8,588 bases of DNA from positions 1 to 8,588 of the forward strand of contig VAZT01000077.1 of the NCBI GenBank assembly GCA_005884825.1, given 5' to 3'. The notes under the pieces were generated by a model. That model ran no database searches. It was not told where the DNA came from and was given only the letters and a program-made list of their open reading frames with translations. The DNA comes from Alphaproteobacteria bacterium (lineage in GTDB: Bacteria > Pseudomonadota > Alphaproteobacteria > ATCC43930 > CGMCC-115725). The number at the start of each line of letters is the position of its first letter. Positions within the stretch are counted from its first letter, which is position 1. Shown here piece by piece: positions 6,924-8,588 of the stretch. Position numbers and translations under genes: made by a program.

Positions 6924-7415
6924 ATGAATAAGAACAAGATTTCGGCCGCGGCGTGCCGGTTGAGGGGCATTGCGCAAGGCGTGCTGCTCGTCGCGATGGC
7001 AGGCTGTGCCCAGCAGCCGGTGACCGCGGCGGTCAGCATTCCGCCGATCCCTGCGGGGGAGGCTCGGATCTGGTTCTATCGCGATTACGAGCCCTATGCC
7101 GGCAAGGGGCTTCCGGCGATCGCCGCCAATGGGGGATATGTCGGGGCGGCTGAATTGGGCGGCGCGTTCTATCGCGATGTTCCCCCCGGACATTACCTCG
7201 TGACCGTCCAGACCGTCGGCATAGACACCAATCAAACGGCTAATTTCGACCTCGCCCCAGGCCGGGAGGCTTATGTAAAAATTGTCTCGCTGCCGAGTTG
7301 GGATACGGGCGGAGACAGGAACGAATGGGAGCGGCCGACGTTCTACGCGTGGCTGATCCCGAACCAAGTCGCGCAAGCAGATGTCGCGCATCTCTCTTTC
7401 TACGGCGGCAGCTGA
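6924..7415 (+). CDS. Small lipoprotein, possibly DUF2846-like
   Basis: A 163-residue protein with a lipoprotein signal: basic start (MNKNK...CRLR), a hydrophobic stretch (IAQGVLLVAMAG) and a lipobox cysteine at C28 (MAGC). Cleavage before C28 would leave a lipid-anchored, mostly beta-rich domain of about 136 residues. The mature part reads IPAGEARIWFYRDYEP, then AANGGYVGAAELGGAFYRDVPPGHYLVTV, then an Asp/Trp-rich stretch (SWDTGGDRNEWERPTFYAWLIP). The ariwfyR / vNG..vg.l..G.y...vpPG.y pattern resembles DUF2846-type envelope proteins, a guess from memory. Function is unknown. The residue after the cysteine is Ala, so an outer-membrane location is more likely than inner-membrane retention, though the Asp+2 rule is not universal. 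It sits 36 bp after lysS and may be read from the same transcript. Its stop is 3 bp from the stop of the convergent ABC ATPase gene. Confidence 0.8.
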   Translation: MNKNKISAAACRLRGIAQGVLLVAMAGCAQQPVTAAVSIPPIPAGEARIWFYRDYEPYAGKGLPAIAANGGYVGAAELGGAFYRDVPPGHYLVTVQTVGIDTNQTANFDLAPGREAYVKIVSLPSWDTGGDRNEWERPTFYAWLIPNQVAQADVAHLSFYGGS

Positions 7416-7418
7416 CCC

Positions 7419-8588
7419 TCAGAAGTTTTCCAGGCTCAATACCTCGCTGTCGTAGTCGTACGCGAAGATCTCGGCGTGCCGGCCCCAGTTGATTACGGTC
7501 TCGAGCACCCGCTCCGCCTCTTCCTCCGACAGGTGATCCTCGAGCTCGCGCAGAAACCGCGCCGCCGGCGCGCGATGGCCCGGCCGCTCGTCGAGGACGC
7601 GCCGGATGTGGGCAGCCACCGGCACATGCTTTAAGAGCGCCTCGGCAAAGATCTGTTTGCGGGCGAGCATGTCCGCGTCGGCGTACGCCCGGCCGAGCGG
7701 CGTCAGCTCGATGTCGCCGCCGCTGACATGGGCGAAGCCGAACAGCTGCAATGTCTCGATCAACGGGAAAAGCTCGTCCATGACGAGGTTTTCCTCGTCG
7801 GCGAGATGGGGCAGATCGGCCCGGCCATGATAGGGCGCCTCCGTCAGATTCTCGATCAGCCCCGAGAGCTGCTGGACCGAAGCATCGGGCAGGCGAAAAC
7901 CGATACCGATAGGTTCGGCCTTTGCCCCACGCCGCCCGTCGCGCCCGGGCTCGGTCGTCAACAGGGTATAGACCTGGTCGACGATCTGGCGAAAACCGGC
8001 ACTCTCAGAGGAGCGCGGGCGCGGTAGCGAGATCGGGATTTGTGCGCGGATGCGGCCGGGATCGCTGCTGAAGATCAGGATACGGTCGGCGATTTCGACC
8101 GCCTCCTCGATGTTGTGCGAAACGATGACGATCCCCTTGGTCGGGATGCGGTGGGCGTCCCACAAATCGAGGAGATCGCCGCGCAGAGTTTCCGCGGTTA
8201 GGACATCGAGCGACGAGAAGGGCTCGTCGAGCAGCAGGATATCCGGATCGACGACGAGCGCGCGGGCAAAGCCGACGCGCTGACGCATGCCGCCAGACAG
8301 CTCCTTCGGATACGCATTCTCGAACCCGTCGAGTCCTATCACATCGATCGCACTGACCGCCCGCCGCCGCCGCTCGGCGCCGGAGACGCCCAGAGCCTCG
8401 AGGCCGAGTTCGACATTGCCGAGCACGGTCAGCCACGGAAACAGCGCATAGCTCTGGAAGACCATAGCGATGCCGTGAACCGGCTGGGTGACGGGGATGC
8501 CGCGATATTCGACAACGCCTTCGCTGGGCGGAACGAGACCCGCGAGAATGCGTAAAAAAGTCGACTTTCCGGATCCCGATTTGCCGAG
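7419..8588 (-). CDS. ABC transporter ATPase, nitrate/sulfonate/taurine type, with C-terminal AAA-associated domain (5' partial)
   Basis: The frame runs on the minus strand from the right edge to TGA at 7421-7419: 389 visible residues, with the N-terminus missing. The edge already encodes Walker A (GKSGSGKST, visible residues 2-10), so only a few dozen residues are absent and the internal ATG at 8465 is not the start. The Q-loop MVFQSYALFPWLTVLGNVELGL (Q45), signature LSGGMRQR (97-104), Walker B DILLLDEPFSSLD (D121, E122) and H-loop IVSHNIEEAVEIADRI (H158) are intact. These place it in the NitT/TauT (SsuB/TauB/NrtD) group. After about residue 225 comes a C-terminal extension of some 160 residues (VQQLSGLIENL, ELFPLIETLQLFGFAHV, ELTPLGRAYADAD, HLSEEEAERVLETVINWGRHAEIF). 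It resembles the AAA-associated domain known from this subgroup and looks like a winged-helix-type regulatory module. The partner permease gene would lie outside the window. The substrate cannot be told. Confidence 0.9.
   Translation of the reverse strand, partial: LGKSGSGKSTFLRILAGLVPPSEGVVEYRGIPVTQPVHGIAMVFQSYALFPWLTVLGNVELGLEALGVSGAERRRRAVSAIDVIGLDGFENAYPKELSGGMRQRVGFARALVVDPDILLLDEPFSSLDVLTAETLRGDLLDLWDAHRIPTKGIVIVSHNIEEAVEIADRILIFSSDPGRIRAQIPISLPRPRSSESAGFRQIVDQVYTLLTTEPGRDGRRGAKAEPIGIGFRLPDASVQQLSGLIENLTEAPYHGRADLPHLADEENLVMDELFPLIETLQLFGFAHVSGGDIELTPLGRAYADADMLARKQIFAEALLKHVPVAAHIRRVLDERPGHRAPAARFLRELEDHLSEEEAERVLETVINWGRHAEIFAYDYDSEVLSLENF

Noticed and set aside
6564..7391. A 275-residue minus-strand open frame across the lysS end and the lipoprotein gene
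   Set aside because: It lies opposite two credible genes and its composition looks like a frame shadow.

Overview
This window is high-GC DNA (estimated by eye at a little over 60 % G+C). It carries densely packed chromosomal genes of a Gram-negative bacterium, most likely an alphaproteobacterium. The clues are an MmcB-family nuclease-like protein, which is typical of Alphaproteobacteria, an LPS heptose gene (hldE), an SbmA/BacA/YddA-type ABC transporter, and a lipoprotein. I cannot name a genus. No tRNA, rRNA, CRISPR array, insertion sequence, phage gene or long repeat is visible.

Layout. Positions 1-1460 (+ strand) hold the tail of an L-lactate utilisation operon: the C-terminus of LutB, then LutC, then an Smr-domain protein. 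Stop and start codons overlap at both junctions. A short palindrome followed by a T-run at 1505-1524 could end this transcript. Positions 1582-3042 (+) encode the bifunctional heptose kinase/adenylyltransferase HldE, which makes the activated precursor for the LPS inner core. Positions 3110-3568 (- strand) encode the MmcB-family protein, convergent with hldE. A 59-bp gap separates it from a divergent + strand block: a full-length SbmA/BacA-like ABC transporter (3628-5352), a class II lysyl-tRNA synthetase (5394-6887) and a small lipoprotein (6924-7415). These three genes are 41 and 36 bp apart and could be cotranscribed. The final gene, on the - strand (7419 to the right edge), is an ABC ATPase of the nitrate/sulfonate/taurine type with a long C-terminal AAA-associated domain. 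Its N-terminus lies outside the window, and its stop lies 3 bp from the lipoprotein stop.

How they fit together. The lut genes serve carbon metabolism. HldE, the transporter and the lipoprotein concern the cell envelope, MmcB concerns DNA repair, and LysS concerns translation. I see no single pathway joining them and no strong sign of a new system. The points most worth a second look are the class II LysRS in an apparently alphaproteobacterial background, its close linkage to the BacA-like transporter, the C-terminal extension of the last ATPase, and the apparent lack of a canonical alphaproteobacterial SOS box in front of mmcB.
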